From the NCBI RefSeq assembly GCF_004519295.1, contig NZ_SOZH01000004.1, positions 1 to 64,000 on the forward strand: a DNA stretch of 64,000 nt, written 5' to 3'. Shown here in pieces: positions 50,236 to 59,172 of this stretch. The position numbers and the translations under genes were made by a program. Below the pieces are notes generated by a model, which did no database searches, had not been told where the DNA came from, and saw only the letters and a program-made list of their open reading frames with translations. The stretch's first letter is position 1; every line of letters starts with the position of its first letter. The DNA comes from Cellulosimicrobium funkei. GTDB lineage: Bacteria; Actinomycetota; Actinomycetes; Actinomycetales; Cellulomonadaceae.

Positions 50236-51621
50236 TCACACGCGCCAGGCGAACAGGCCCGTCGGGTCGTACGCCGCGCGCACCGACGCGAGGCGTGCCG
50301 CGGTCTCGGGCGACCAGGCCCGGGCGAGCGCGTCGTCCGTCCAGGGCCCGGGCAGGAAGTTGATGTTCGTCTCCGTCGCGGCCCACGGCTGCGACCACTG
50401 CGCGAACGAGGCCGCGGCGGCGACCATGTCCGGCAGCCGCGGCGGGTTGACGCCCACGAGGCTCAGCAGGAACCCGGCGGTGCGGCCGCCCGCGGCGGAC
50501 CCGCCCTCGACGTCGCGCGCCCCGGCGCCGCCGACGTGCCGCAGCTCGGCCGCGACGAACGGCGACCCGCTGCCCGGCCCGAGCTCGGCGAGGAACCGGT
50601 CGAGGAACTCCTCGTCCACCTCCCGCAGGCCCGCGCCGTAGACCCACGACGGCCCGGCGTCCTCCGGGTCCGCGTGGATCGTCGCGACGGCCGTCACGGG
50701 CAGCTCGCCCACCGTGTCGGCGAGGGCGGGCGCGAGCGCCCGCAGCGGCGCGGCGAGGCGCTCGCCCTCCGCGGGGTCGCCCGGGTAGGCGAAGCGCAGG
50801 GCGAGCACCGTGCGGCCGCGCAGGTGCTCCGGGACGAACGGCAGGTCCGGGAGGGCGAGCACCGCGACCGAGGTCGTGACGTCGTCGGGCGCGGTCGCGG
50901 TCCACGCCGCCCAGCCGCGCAGGACGTCCTCGACGTGCGGGGCGTCGAACGTGAGCGACCCCGCGTACAGCGTGCGCAGCGGCACGAGCTCGAGGTCGAG
51001 CCGCGTCACGACGCCGAGCCCGCCCTTGCCGCCGCGCAGCGCCCAGAACAGGTCCGGCTCCGTGTCCGGGCCCGCCTCGACGACCGACCCGTCGGCGAGC
51101 ACGACCCGGAACCCGCGCACCCGGTCCGACGTCAGGCCGTGGCTGCGCGTCAGGGGCCCGTACCCACCGCCGAGCGTGTACCCGACGACCCCGACGGACG
51201 TCGACGAGCCCGTGACGGGCGCGAGCCCGTGCTCCGCGGCCGCGTCGACGACCGCGTTCCAGCGCGTCCCGGCACCGATGCGCGCGACGCGCGACGCCGG
51301 GTCGACCTCGACGCCCGCGAGGCCGCTCGTCCCGAGGACGACTCCGTCCGTGATCGGCGACGACTCGCCGTGGCCCGTCGCGTGCGACCGTACGCGCAGC
51401 CCGTGGTGGGCCGCGAACCGCACGGCCTCCACGACGTCGGCCTCCGTCTCCGCGAGCACCGCGACGTCGGGGTCGTGCGCGACGAGCGTGCTGTGCGCGG
51501 CGACGGCCTCCGCGGCGGTCGGGCCGCCGTCGGGCAGGTCGCCCCGCGCGAGGACGCGACCCGTGACGCGGTCCCGCAGCGCGGCGACGTCGGTGGGCGA
51601 GAGCGTGGTGGAGGCGGTCAT
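50236..51621 (-). CDS. FAD-linked oxidase, berberine-bridge-enzyme-like
   Basis: A 461-residue flavoprotein. The FAD PCMH domain has VRSHATGHGESSPITDGVVL, where the His can bind FAD covalently. The second covalent site, usually a Cys before VGVAGLTLGGG, reads SSTSVGVVGYTLGGGYG, so a single covalent link is expected. C-terminal BBE tail (YDPTGLFAWRV) is slightly altered from NPxxxF. It oxidises sugars or alkaloid-like alcohols with oxygen. Starts ATG. Confidence 0.85.
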   Translation of the reverse strand: MTASTTLSPTDVAALRDRVTGRVLARGDLPDGGPTAAEAVAAHSTLVAHDPDVAVLAETEADVVEAVRFAAHHGLRVRSHATGHGESSPITDGVVLGTSGLAGVEVDPASRVARIGAGTRWNAVVDAAAEHGLAPVTGSSTSVGVVGYTLGGGYGPLTRSHGLTSDRVRGFRVVLADGSVVEAGPDTEPDLFWALRGGKGGLGVVTRLDLELVPLRTLYAGSLTFDAPHVEDVLRGWAAWTATAPDDVTTSVAVLALPDLPFVPEHLRGRTVLALRFAYPGDPAEGERLAAPLRALAPALADTVGELPVTAVATIHADPEDAGPSWVYGAGLREVDEEFLDRFLAELGPGSGSPFVAAELRHVGGAGARDVEGGSAAGGRTAGFLLSLVGVNPPRLPDMVAAAASFAQWSQPWAATETNINFLPGPWTDDALARAWSPETAARLASVRAAYDPTGLFAWRV

Positions 51622-51739
51622 GGTGCTGGTCCCCTTCGTCGGTGTGCGCGCTGCACGGCCGGAGGTGCGGTCAGGTCACCTGGACGACGACGCGCGGGCA
51701 CGGTCTGTGACATGCCCGAGGGGTAGGGAGGGCGCCGCC

Positions 51740-52537
51740 TCAGGTTCGTGGCGTCCCGGCCAGCGGCAGCCAGTCGAGGACGTGCTGGATGGTGCGGTCC
51801 CAGAAGCCCCACTCGTGCGTCCCGGGCGAGAACTCCGACCGCAGCGCCACGCCGGACTCATCGGCCACCCGCTCGAACGCCCGGTTGCCGTCGACGAGGA
51901 AGTCCTCCGTCCCGCACGCGAGGAACAGCGCGGGGAGATCGGCCGTGCGACCCTCGGCCGCGGCGCGCCGCAGCAGGGCGAGCAGGTCGTCGTCCGAGCC
52001 CGCGATCTCGCGGTCGCCGAACACGCGCTCGATGTCCGGCAGGCGCCGCTCGCGGTACGACTCGTCGGCGAGGTCGAGCACCCCGGACAGGCTCGCCGCC
52101 GCCGCGAACCGCTCGGGGTGCCGCAGCGCCCAGCGGAACGCGCCGTACCCGCCCATCGACAGCCCCGCGACGAACGTGTCCTCGCGGCGCGTCGACACGC
52201 GGAAGAACTGGTCGACGAGGCTCGGCAGCTCCTCGGACAGGAACGTCCAGTAGCGGTGCCCGTGCACCTCGTCGGCGTAGAAGCTGCGCTCCACGCGCGG
52301 CATGACGACGGCCAGCCCGCGGTCGGCGACGTACCGCTCGATCGACGTCCGGCGCGTCCAGATCGTCTCGTCGTCGCTCATGCCGTGGAGCAGGTAGAGC
52401 ACCGGGGCGCCCTCGGCGCGGGCGCTCGCCGACCCGGCCATGCCGATCTGGGTCGTCGTGGCCTGGGGGAGCACGACGGTCATCGACGTGCTCACCTCGA
52501 GCACGTCGGAGTAGAAGCTGCAGCGGACGAGAGCCAC
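51740..52537 (-). CDS. Esterase, S-formylglutathione-hydrolase-like alpha/beta fold
   Basis: A 265-residue esterase. Oxyanion motif VLYLLHGMSDDETIW, nucleophile FVAGLSMGGYGAFRWAL, acid in ALFLACGTEDFLVDGNRAFE and His in FSPGTHEWGFWDRTIQ are complete. The family (EstA/Fes-like) includes feruloyl and acetyl esterases and mycolyltransferase relatives. No signal peptide, so cytoplasmic. Starts with GTG. Confidence 0.9.
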   Translation of the reverse strand: MALVRCSFYSDVLEVSTSMTVVLPQATTTQIGMAGSASARAEGAPVLYLLHGMSDDETIWTRRTSIERYVADRGLAVVMPRVERSFYADEVHGHRYWTFLSEELPSLVDQFFRVSTRREDTFVAGLSMGGYGAFRWALRHPERFAAAASLSGVLDLADESYRERRLPDIERVFGDREIAGSDDDLLALLRRAAAEGRTADLPALFLACGTEDFLVDGNRAFERVADESGVALRSEFSPGTHEWGFWDRTIQHVLDWLPLAGTPRT

Positions 52538-52621
52538 GGGTCGCCTCCCGGCGGGGTCGGACGGGCCGCCGGCGGTCCGCGGCGGCGGACCCAGTCTGCC
52601 CTCCGGACGGGCGGCGGCCGC

Positions 52622-53638
52622 TCAGCCGCGCAGCGCGTCCAGGAGGCGCTGCACGGACGACCCCAGACCCCAGCGCTCGCCGAGCTCGGCGAGCGCGTCC
52701 GGGTCGGCCGGGGCGGTGGGCAGCGCGTCGTCGACGTCGCCCAGCGGGGCGTCGGGCGCGACGCGCACGACGAGCGGGGCGACCTCCAGGTACGGGGCCG
52801 CCTCGGTCAGCCGGCGCCGCTGGGTCGCCGTCAGACCCGGGTCGCCCGCGTCGCGCGCCGCGAGCACGCCCGCGAGGTCGCCGTACCTCCCGAGGAGGGC
52901 GACCGCCGTCTTCTCGCCGATGCCCGGGACGCCCGGCAGGCCGTCGCTCGGGTCGCCGCGCAGCACCGCCATGTCCGCGTAGGCCGCCCCCGTCGCGACG
53001 CCGTACCGCTCGCGCAGGCGCGCCTGGTCGACGACGTCGAGGTTCTTCACGCCCTTCGTCGGGTAGAGCACGCGCACGCCCGCGGCGTCGTCGACGAGCT
53101 GGAACAGGTCGCGGTCGCCCGTGACGACCTCGACCGCCGCCCGGCCCGACGGGTCCGGCGTCGCGCCCGCCGCCGCACGGCGCGCGACCTCGCGCGCGGT
53201 GAGGGTGCCGATGACGTCGTCCGCCTCGTAGCCCGCCGCCCCGACGCGCGCGATGCCCAGCGCCGCGAGCACGTCGACGATGACCGGGACCTGCGCGACG
53301 AGCTTCTCCGGGACCTCCTCGACGCCCGTCGTGCCCGGGACGACCTCCGCGACGCGGTGCGCCTTGTACGAGGGGATCGCCTCGACCCGGAAGGACGGCC
53401 GCCAGTCCACGTCCCAGCACGCGACGAGGCGCGTCGGACGACGGTCCGTGACGAGCGTCGCGACCATGTCGAGCAGGCCGCGCACCGCGTTGACGGGCGT
53501 GCCGTCCGGCGCCTTGATCGAGTCCGGCACCCCGAAGAACGCCCGGAAGTACAGGCTCGCGGTGTCGAGCAGCATGAGCTCGCCGCCGGGGGTGGCTTCG
53601 CTGCGCGCGGGGGCGCCCTCGTCCGTGCTCTGCGTCAT
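52622..53638 (-). CDS. 5'-3' exonuclease (polymerase I domain type)
   Basis: A 338-residue stand-alone FEN-like exonuclease. MLLDTASLYFRAFFGVPDSI, YKAHR, GYEADDVIGTLTAREV, VVTGDRDLFQLVDDAAGVRV and GLPGVPGIGEKTAVALLGRY cover the metal acids and helix-hairpin-helix. It removes 5' flaps or RNA primers, supplementing PolA. The ATG at 53638 starts MTQSTDEG, with a disordered N-terminal tail of about 25 residues. Confidence 0.92.
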   Translation of the reverse strand: MTQSTDEGAPARSEATPGGELMLLDTASLYFRAFFGVPDSIKAPDGTPVNAVRGLLDMVATLVTDRRPTRLVACWDVDWRPSFRVEAIPSYKAHRVAEVVPGTTGVEEVPEKLVAQVPVIVDVLAALGIARVGAAGYEADDVIGTLTAREVARRAAAGATPDPSGRAAVEVVTGDRDLFQLVDDAAGVRVLYPTKGVKNLDVVDQARLRERYGVATGAAYADMAVLRGDPSDGLPGVPGIGEKTAVALLGRYGDLAGVLAARDAGDPGLTATQRRRLTEAAPYLEVAPLVVRVAPDAPLGDVDDALPTAPADPDALAELGERWGLGSSVQRLLDALRG

Positions 53639-53747
53639 GCGGTCATCCTGCCGCACGGCCCCGACACCGGTCTCCCCGGGGCGTCGCGCGGGCCGGCCTG
53701 GCCGTCGGGCGGCGCGAGCGGTTCACTGGTGCCCGGAGGTGAGCGAC

Positions 53748-54041
53748 ATGTCCACGACGACACGACGAGCAGCCGGCACGGCCGTCGCCCTCGCGGTGCT
53801 CCTGCTCCTGGGGGCGTGCGCGGCCGGGCCGAACGTCGCCGCGAACCCCGGGGGCTACGGGTTCTGGTGGGGCCTGTGGCAGGGCGCGATCCTGCCGGTG
53901 ACGTTCATCGTGTCCCTCTTCACGGACACGGTGAGCATCTACGAGGTCGACAACAACGGGACCTGGTACGACGTCGGGTTCGTGCTGGGCATCGCGCTCT
54001 TCTCCGGCCCTGCGATCGCGCTGCGCGGCCGACGGTCCTGA
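53748..54041 (+). CDS. Small lipoprotein with membrane segments
   Basis: A 97-residue protein. Signal with LGACAAGP (lipobox Cys24), then GFWWGLWQGAILPVTFIVSL, a polar IYEVDNNGTWYDV and a last hydrophobic VGFVLGIALFSGPAIALRG. Typical of a small family of putative membrane lipoproteins. ATG with GGAGG. Function unknown. Confidence 0.8.
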   Translation: MSTTTRRAAGTAVALAVLLLLGACAAGPNVAANPGGYGFWWGLWQGAILPVTFIVSLFTDTVSIYEVDNNGTWYDVGFVLGIALFSGPAIALRGRRS

Positions 54042-54236
54042 CGAGCCGGTGTCAGCCCTCGGCCGGCTGCGGCCCGAACACACCTCGCGCCGCCAGCGCA
54101 CGGTCCGCAGGAGACGACGAGCAGGGTGCCTCGCTCGTCGTCGGACGACCGTCGCCGACGGCCGGTCGGTGCGGACGGCGCCACCGACAGGGGCGAGCGT
54201 AGGGACAGGAGGAGGGAGCGCGCGGCGAAGCGGCGC

Positions 54237-54602
54237 TCAGCGCCCCGCGATCTCCGTGAGCGACTCCGCGACGCGGGCGAGGGCGCCCGGGACGAGCGAG
54301 TAGTACGCCCAGCGGCCGCGCTGCTCGCGGGTCAGCAGACCGGCGTCGACCAGGATCTTGAGGTGGTGGCTGACGGTCGGCTGGGAGAGGCCGACCGGCC
54401 CGGTGAGGTCGCACACGCACGCCTCGTGCCCCTCCTGGGCGGCGACGATCGCGAGGAGCTGGACCCGCGTCGGGTCCGCCAGGGCCTTGAAGGTGCGCGC
54501 GAGCTCGCGCGCGGCATCGGGGTCTGCCGCCCCGGTGGCGGCCGGGCCGCAGCAGCCGGGTGCGCCGCGCGGGGGCGCCGGGGGCAGTGTGGCCGTCGTC
54601 AT
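54237..54602 (-). CDS. arsR: ArsR-family arsenic-responsive repressor
   Basis: A 121-residue winged helix. The metal site ACVCDLTGPVGLSQPTVSHH places Cys-x-Cys at the start of the recognition helix as in classic ArsR. An extra Cys pair in the N-terminal tail (APGCCGPA) may assist. It is divergent from the flavoprotein gene, 83 bases away, with an ATTGACA/ATCGAT operator region between. First of two ArsR proteins in the island. Confidence 0.9.
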   Translation of the reverse strand: MTTATLPPAPPRGAPGCCGPAATGAADPDAARELARTFKALADPTRVQLLAIVAAQEGHEACVCDLTGPVGLSQPTVSHHLKILVDAGLLTREQRGRWAYYSLVPGALARVAESLTEIAGR

Positions 54603-54620
54603 GCGGCCATCCTGTCACAC

Positions 54621-54662
54621 ATTGACACTCATCGATGGGTGGTCCACGATGCTCGCATCGAT
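54621..54662. promoter_or_regulatory. Ars operator region, left
   Basis: ATTGACACTCATCGATG at 54621-54637 and ATCGAT again at 54657-54662, between the divergent arsR and flavoprotein starts. ATTGACA recurs at the other ars promoter (58794-58800), so it is probably the shared ArsR half-site. Confidence 0.6.
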
Positions 54663-54685
54663 AACCTTCAATACGAGGAGTGCTC

Positions 54686-56104
54686 ATGGTCGAGGTGGGG
54701 CGGGACGAGCTCCCGGTCGTGGTGATCGGTGCAGGTCCGGTGGGTCTGGCCGCGGCGGCGCACCTGCTGGAGCGCGGGCTGGAGACGATCGTGCTCGAGG
54801 CGGGCGACGGGCCGGGTGCGGCCGTGGCGTCGTGGGGGCACGTGCGGTTGTTCTCGCCGTGGCGCTACGACGTCGACGCCGCCGCGCGGCGCCTGCTGGA
54901 GGCGACGGGGTGGGTGGAGCCGGATCCGGACGCGCTGCCCACCGGCGGGGAGCTCGTGGGGCGCTACCTGGCTCCGCTGGCCGCGACGCCGCAGATCGCG
55001 CCCCGACTGCGTACCGGCACGCGAGTGGTGTCGGTCGCCCGCGACGGTGCGGACAAGACACGCTCCCTCGGCCGGGAGCGGCGCGGGTACCGGGTGCGGA
55101 CGGTGGACGCCGGCGGCACGGTGACCGACGTGCTGGCCCGCGCGGTGATCGACGCGTCGGGGACGTTCTCGACGTCGAACCCGCTGGGGGTCTCGGGTCT
55201 TCCGGCCGTTGGCGAGCAGGAGTCGGCGGCGTTCGTCACCGGACCTCTCCCGGACGTGCTCGGCACCCGGCGCGACCGGTTCGCGGGCAGGGACACCCTC
55301 GTCGTCGGGATGGGCCACTCCGCGGCGAACACGCTCCTGAACCTCGTCGAGCTCTCCGAGTCCGAGCCGGGCACCACGATCACGTGGGCGATCCGCGGTG
55401 GTTCCGCGCGTCGCCTCTTCGGCGGTGGAGCCGACGACGCGCTCCCCGCGCGAGGCATGCTCGGCACGCGCCTGCGGGCCGCCGTGGAGGCTGGGCGGCT
55501 GACGCTGCTCACGCGCGTCTCGATCGAACGCCTCGTCCCCGGTGCCGGAACCGTCCAGGTGCTGGGGACCGTGCGCGACGGGGCGCTGAGCCTCGAGGTG
55601 CACCAGATCGTCGACGCGACCGGCTTCCGGCCGGACCTGGACATGCTGCGCGAGGTGCGCCTCGACCTGGACCCGGTCGTGGAGGCACCTGCGGCGCTCG
55701 CTCCGCTCATCGACCCGAACCAGCACTCCTGCGGCACCGTGCCGCCGCACGGCGAGCAGGTGCTGTCCCACCCGGACGACGGGTTCTACCTCGCAGGCAT
55801 GAAGTCCTACGGGCGTGCGCCGACGTTCCTGCTCGCCACGGGCTACGAGCAGGTGCGCTCGATCGCGGCGGCGCTGGCAGGGGACCGGGCTGCGGCCGAC
55901 GCGGTCGAGCTGGCCCTTCCCGCGACCGGGGTCTGCTCGACCGACCTCGCTCTGGAGGCGGACGGCGCGGGGGCGAGCGGGTCGTGCTGCGGCACCGCGC
56001 CGGCGGCGCCGCAGCCGGTCACCCTCGGGGTCGGGGCACCGGCCGGGGTCGGGTTCGCGACCGGCGTCGTGCACGGCCGCTCGGGCGACGCGGACCACGG
56101 CTGA
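54686..56104 (+). CDS. Flavin-dependent monooxygenase-like protein of the ars island
   Basis: A 472-residue NAD(P)-binding flavoprotein. Rossmann start VVVIGAGPVGLAAAAHLLER, WGHVRLFSPWRYDVDAAARR, a second dinucleotide fold DTLVVGMGHSAANTLLNLVE, and the HQIVDATGFRPDLDMLREVR hinge. The C-terminal tail has GSCCGTAP, a Cys pair that could bind arsenite. Similar proteins (ArsO-type) accompany arsenic operons; the reaction is unproven. ATG with GAGGAG upstream. Confidence 0.85.
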   Translation: MVEVGRDELPVVVIGAGPVGLAAAAHLLERGLETIVLEAGDGPGAAVASWGHVRLFSPWRYDVDAAARRLLEATGWVEPDPDALPTGGELVGRYLAPLAATPQIAPRLRTGTRVVSVARDGADKTRSLGRERRGYRVRTVDAGGTVTDVLARAVIDASGTFSTSNPLGVSGLPAVGEQESAAFVTGPLPDVLGTRRDRFAGRDTLVVGMGHSAANTLLNLVELSESEPGTTITWAIRGGSARRLFGGGADDALPARGMLGTRLRAAVEAGRLTLLTRVSIERLVPGAGTVQVLGTVRDGALSLEVHQIVDATGFRPDLDMLREVRLDLDPVVEAPAALAPLIDPNQHSCGTVPPHGEQVLSHPDDGFYLAGMKSYGRAPTFLLATGYEQVRSIAAALAGDRAAADAVELALPATGVCSTDLALEADGAGASGSCCGTAPAAPQPVTLGVGAPAGVGFATGVVHGRSGDADHG

Positions 56105-56154
56105 GCGCCCGGCCGCGCGTCGGGTCCGGGTGGGACCGGCGCGCGGCCGGCTCC

Positions 56155-56592
56155 TCAGCCGCGCGGGAGAGCGACCGGGGCGACGCCGAGCTCGTCGAGG
56201 AGCGTCAGTACGCGGGTGCGGATCTCGTCGCGGATCGGGCGCACGGACTCGATGCCCTGTCCGGCTGGGTCTTCCAGGGCCCAGTCCTCGTACCGCTTGC
56301 CCGGGAAGATCGGGCAGGCGTCCCCGCAGCCCATGGTGATCACGACATCGGACGCCTGCACCGCCTCGGTGGTCAGGACCTTGGGCTGCTCGGCGCGGAG
56401 GTCGATGCCCTCCTCGAGCATGGCCTCGACGGCGACGGGGTTGATCTGGTCGGCCGGGGCGGACCCGGCAGAGCGGACCTCCACGGCCCCGCCGGACAGG
56501 GCGCGCAGGTACCCGGCGGCCATCTGGGACCGGCCGGCGTTGTGCACGCAGACGAACAGGGCGGACGGCTTCGCGGTGGCGTTCTCGGTCAT
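56155..56592 (-). CDS. arsC: Arsenate reductase, low-molecular-weight phosphatase type
   Basis: A 145-residue ArsC. The P-loop LFVCVHNAGRSQMAAGYLR with the nucleophilic Cys, VRSAGSAPADQINPVAVEAM, and the VITMGCGDACPIFPGKRYED site with two Cys follow. It reduces arsenate to arsenite, likely with mycothiol or thioredoxin. ATG with GGGAGAC upstream. Leftward after the fused regulator, 17 bases apart. Confidence 0.93.
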   Translation of the reverse strand: MTENATAKPSALFVCVHNAGRSQMAAGYLRALSGGAVEVRSAGSAPADQINPVAVEAMLEEGIDLRAEQPKVLTTEAVQASDVVITMGCGDACPIFPGKRYEDWALEDPAGQGIESVRPIRDEIRTRVLTLLDELGVAPVALPRG

Positions 56593-56609
56593 GGTGATGT
56601 CTCCCGGGG

Positions 56610-57626
56610 TCAGGCTGGGGGCAGGTCGAGGTCGGGCAGGAGGTCGGCGAGCAGGGCGCGCACGCGAGTGTCGAGCTCGTCGCGGATCGCGGCGACCCCG
56701 GCCGGGGAGGCCAGGGCCGGGTCGCCCACGAGCCAGTCCTCGTACCGCGTGCCGGGCAAGACCGGGCACACGTCTCCGCAGCCCATCGTGACGACGACGT
56801 CCGCAGCGCGGACGGCGTCGTCGGTCAACGGCTTGGGGAACGCGTCGTCGGCGGTGATGTCGAGCGCGGTCAGGCTCTCGCGCACGCCCTCGTGTATGTC
56901 GGACGCGGGCGCCGACCCCGCGGACCGGACGACGACCCGGTCGCCGGCGTAGCGGCGCAGCAGGGCGGCGGCGAGCTGGGAGCGTCCGGCGTTGGCGACG
57001 CAGACGAACAGCACCTGCGGTCGCGCGTCCGCGGGGCGGGTCAGGTCGCTCAGCCGCTGCCGGGCGAACCGTTCCGTGAGCGGCACCAGGTGGGCCGAGA
57101 CCTTCGCCGAGCGGGCCAGGTCGGTGTACGACTCGCGGACCACGCGCTGCACGACGTCGAACCGCACGTCGGCGAAGGTCCCGGCCAGGTCCTCGGCCAG
57201 GTGGTCGAGGGCGGCGTCGACGGCGTCGAGCCCGGCGAGGACGGTCGCGCCGTGCCTGGCGCCGAGCGCCGCCGGGGCGAAGGAGTCCAGCAGCGTCGTG
57301 ACCGCGGTCGTGTACCCCGGCGCGACGCGGTACCAGACCCAGGTGCCGCGTCGCTCGGACGTCAGCACCCCGACGTCGCGCAGCACCTTCAGGTGGTGCG
57401 AGACGGTCGGCTGCGAGACGTCCGTGAGGGAGGCGAGGTCGCACACGCACGCCTCACCGGCCGTGGAGGTCGCGATGAAGGAGAGCATGCGCAGCCGCAG
57501 CGGCTCGGCGAGGGCCTTGAGCGTCGTGGCGACGGCGCCCGCGACCTCGGTCCCGATCGCGTGCGCCTCGACCTGCGGCGTGCAGTCGGCGTCCGTGACG
57601 GTCATCCGCAGGGGAGCGGTGGTCAT
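56610..57626 (-). CDS. Fused ArsR repressor and ArsC arsenate reductase
   Basis: A 338-residue two-in-one protein. Residues about 20-100 are an ArsR winged helix with EACVCDLASLTDVSQPTVSH. Residues about 110-190 are a three-helix bundle (ALDHLAEDLAGTFADVRFDV) seen in ArsC/ArsT proteins. Residues about 200-338 are the phosphatase-type ArsC with VLFVCVANAGRSQLAAALLR, VVVTMGCGDVCPVLPGTRYE. It may sense and reduce arsenic in one chain. The ATG overlaps the ACR3 stop (ATGA). No frameshift at either junction. Confidence 0.9.
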   Translation of the reverse strand: MTTAPLRMTVTDADCTPQVEAHAIGTEVAGAVATTLKALAEPLRLRMLSFIATSTAGEACVCDLASLTDVSQPTVSHHLKVLRDVGVLTSERRGTWVWYRVAPGYTTAVTTLLDSFAPAALGARHGATVLAGLDAVDAALDHLAEDLAGTFADVRFDVVQRVVRESYTDLARSAKVSAHLVPLTERFARQRLSDLTRPADARPQVLFVCVANAGRSQLAAALLRRYAGDRVVVRSAGSAPASDIHEGVRESLTALDITADDAFPKPLTDDAVRAADVVVTMGCGDVCPVLPGTRYEDWLVGDPALASPAGVAAIRDELDTRVRALLADLLPDLDLPPA

Positions 57627-58729
57627 GACCTCACCTCTTCCAGCTCTCGTGCTCGGGTCGGGTCGGCGTAGGGGTCGATGGCGAACCAGCGGCGTGCGAG
57701 CCACAAGGAGACGTAGACGAGACCGACTAGGACGGGGACCTCGATGAGCGGACCGACGACCCCGGCCAGGGCCTGGCCGGAGGTCGCATCGAACGTGGCG
57801 ATGGCGACGGCGATCGCGAGCTCGAAGTTGTTGCCCGCCGCGGTGAACGCGAGCGTCGTGGAGCGCGCGTAGCCGAGCGCGAGCGTCTTGCCGGCGACGA
57901 TGCCGATGCCCCACATGGCCGCGAAGTACACCAGGAGCGGCAGGGCGATGCGGGCGACGTCGAGCGGGTGGGAGGTGACGGCCTCGCCCTGGAGGGCGAA
58001 CAGCAGCACGACCGTGAACAGCAGCCCGTACAACGCCCAGGCTCCGATCGCCGGCAGGAACCGGTCCTCGTACCAGGCGCGGCCCCGGGCGCGTTCCCCG
58101 ACCAGGCGCGAGGCGAACCCGGCGACCAGCGGGACGCCGAGGAACACGAGCACGTTGAGCGCGATCTGCCCCACCGACACGTCCAGGCCCTGGGTGTCCA
58201 GGCCCAGCCACGCGGGCAGCACCGTGAGGTAGAAGTAGCCGAGCAACGAGAAGGCGACGACCTGGAACACGGAGTTGATGGCGACGAGCACCGCCGCGGC
58301 CTCCCGGTCCCCGCACGCCAGGTCGTTCCAGATCACGACCATGGCGATGCACCGGGCCAGGCCGACGACGATCAGCCCGGTGCGGTACTCGGGCAGGTCC
58401 GGCAGGAAGGACCACGCCAGGGCGAACATCAGCGCAGGCCCGACCAGCCAGTTCAGGACCAGCGAGGATGCCAGGAGCCGCGTGTCGCCGGTGACCGCAC
58501 CCACCCGGTCGTAGCGGACCTTGGCCAGCACCGGGTACATCATCACGAGCAGGCCGAGGGCGATCGGCACGGAGATCCCGCCGACCTCCAGCGCGGCGAG
58601 CACGTCGGACAGGGCAGGGACGAACCGGCCCAGGACGAGCCCGGCGACCATCGCGAGCCCGATCCACAGCGGCAGCCACCGGTCGAGCGCCGACAGTCGT
58701 GGACCCGGTGCGGTGCTGGGCGTGCTCAC
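57623..58729 (-). CDS. acr3: Arsenite efflux transporter, ACR3 family
   Basis: A 368-residue membrane protein with about ten helices. The key Cys-containing motif is GLARCIAMVVIWNDLACGD, and TLAFTAAGNNFELAIAVAIA is the second conserved helix. It exports As(III) using the proton gradient. First gene of the leftward ars operon from a GTG. The upstream region has two ATYGACA half-sites. Confidence 0.95.
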   Translation of the reverse strand: MSTPSTAPGPRLSALDRWLPLWIGLAMVAGLVLGRFVPALSDVLAALEVGGISVPIALGLLVMMYPVLAKVRYDRVGAVTGDTRLLASSLVLNWLVGPALMFALAWSFLPDLPEYRTGLIVVGLARCIAMVVIWNDLACGDREAAAVLVAINSVFQVVAFSLLGYFYLTVLPAWLGLDTQGLDVSVGQIALNVLVFLGVPLVAGFASRLVGERARGRAWYEDRFLPAIGAWALYGLLFTVVLLFALQGEAVTSHPLDVARIALPLLVYFAAMWGIGIVAGKTLALGYARSTTLAFTAAGNNFELAIAVAIATFDATSGQALAGVVGPLIEVPVLVGLVYVSLWLARRWFAIDPYADPTRARELEEVRS

Positions 58730-58777
58730 GGGAGGTCCGGCCCGTCGGTGGCGACGACCCAGGGCCGCGTGGATCGT

Positions 58778-58800
58778 ATCGACATGCTTCTATATTGACA
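58778..58800. promoter_or_regulatory. Ars operator region, right
   Basis: ATCGACA (58778-58784) and ATTGACA (58794-58800) form a direct repeat 16 bases apart, about 50 bases before the acr3 start. The second half-site matches the left ars promoter. Probably bound by one or both ArsR proteins. Confidence 0.6.
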
Positions 58801-58807
58801 GGTCTCG

Positions 58808-59087
58808 ATGCAGTCGCCAAGTGCGGGTGCCCCTCCTGTGCGGGAGCGTGTCGGGCACCGGGTCGAGATGCTGTTCGTGGACCCCGCGCTGCACGGGCGC
58901 GGGATCGGCCGCGCGCTGCTCGACGCGGTCGGGCGCGGTCACCCGGTCGTCGAGCTCGACGTCAACGGAGCAGAACCCGGGCGCGCGGGCCTTCTACCGG
59001 GCGCTCGGGTTCGAGGTGACCGGTCGGTCGGAGACGGACGACCAGGGCCGCCCGTTCCTGCTGCTGCACCTCCGCCGCGAGGCCTGA
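58808..59087 (+). pseudogene. GNAT acetyltransferase, 5'-truncated and frameshifted
   Basis: Only the second half of a GNAT fold is left: VEMLFVDPALHGRGIGRALL, DAVGRGHPVVELDV, then NEQNPGARAFYRALGFEVTG after a frame change. An extra G at 58967-58968 causes it. The N-terminal 60 or so residues are missing, and the ars operator lies directly before. This suggests that the ars island came in on top of the gene and removed its start. Confidence 0.75.
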
Positions 59088-59172
59088 TGCCCCGCGATCG
59101 ATGAGCCGGTGGCCTGCGGCCGGTCGACCCTGAGGAGAGCGGGCGCCCGCCCGCGCGACCTCAGGAGGAGAC

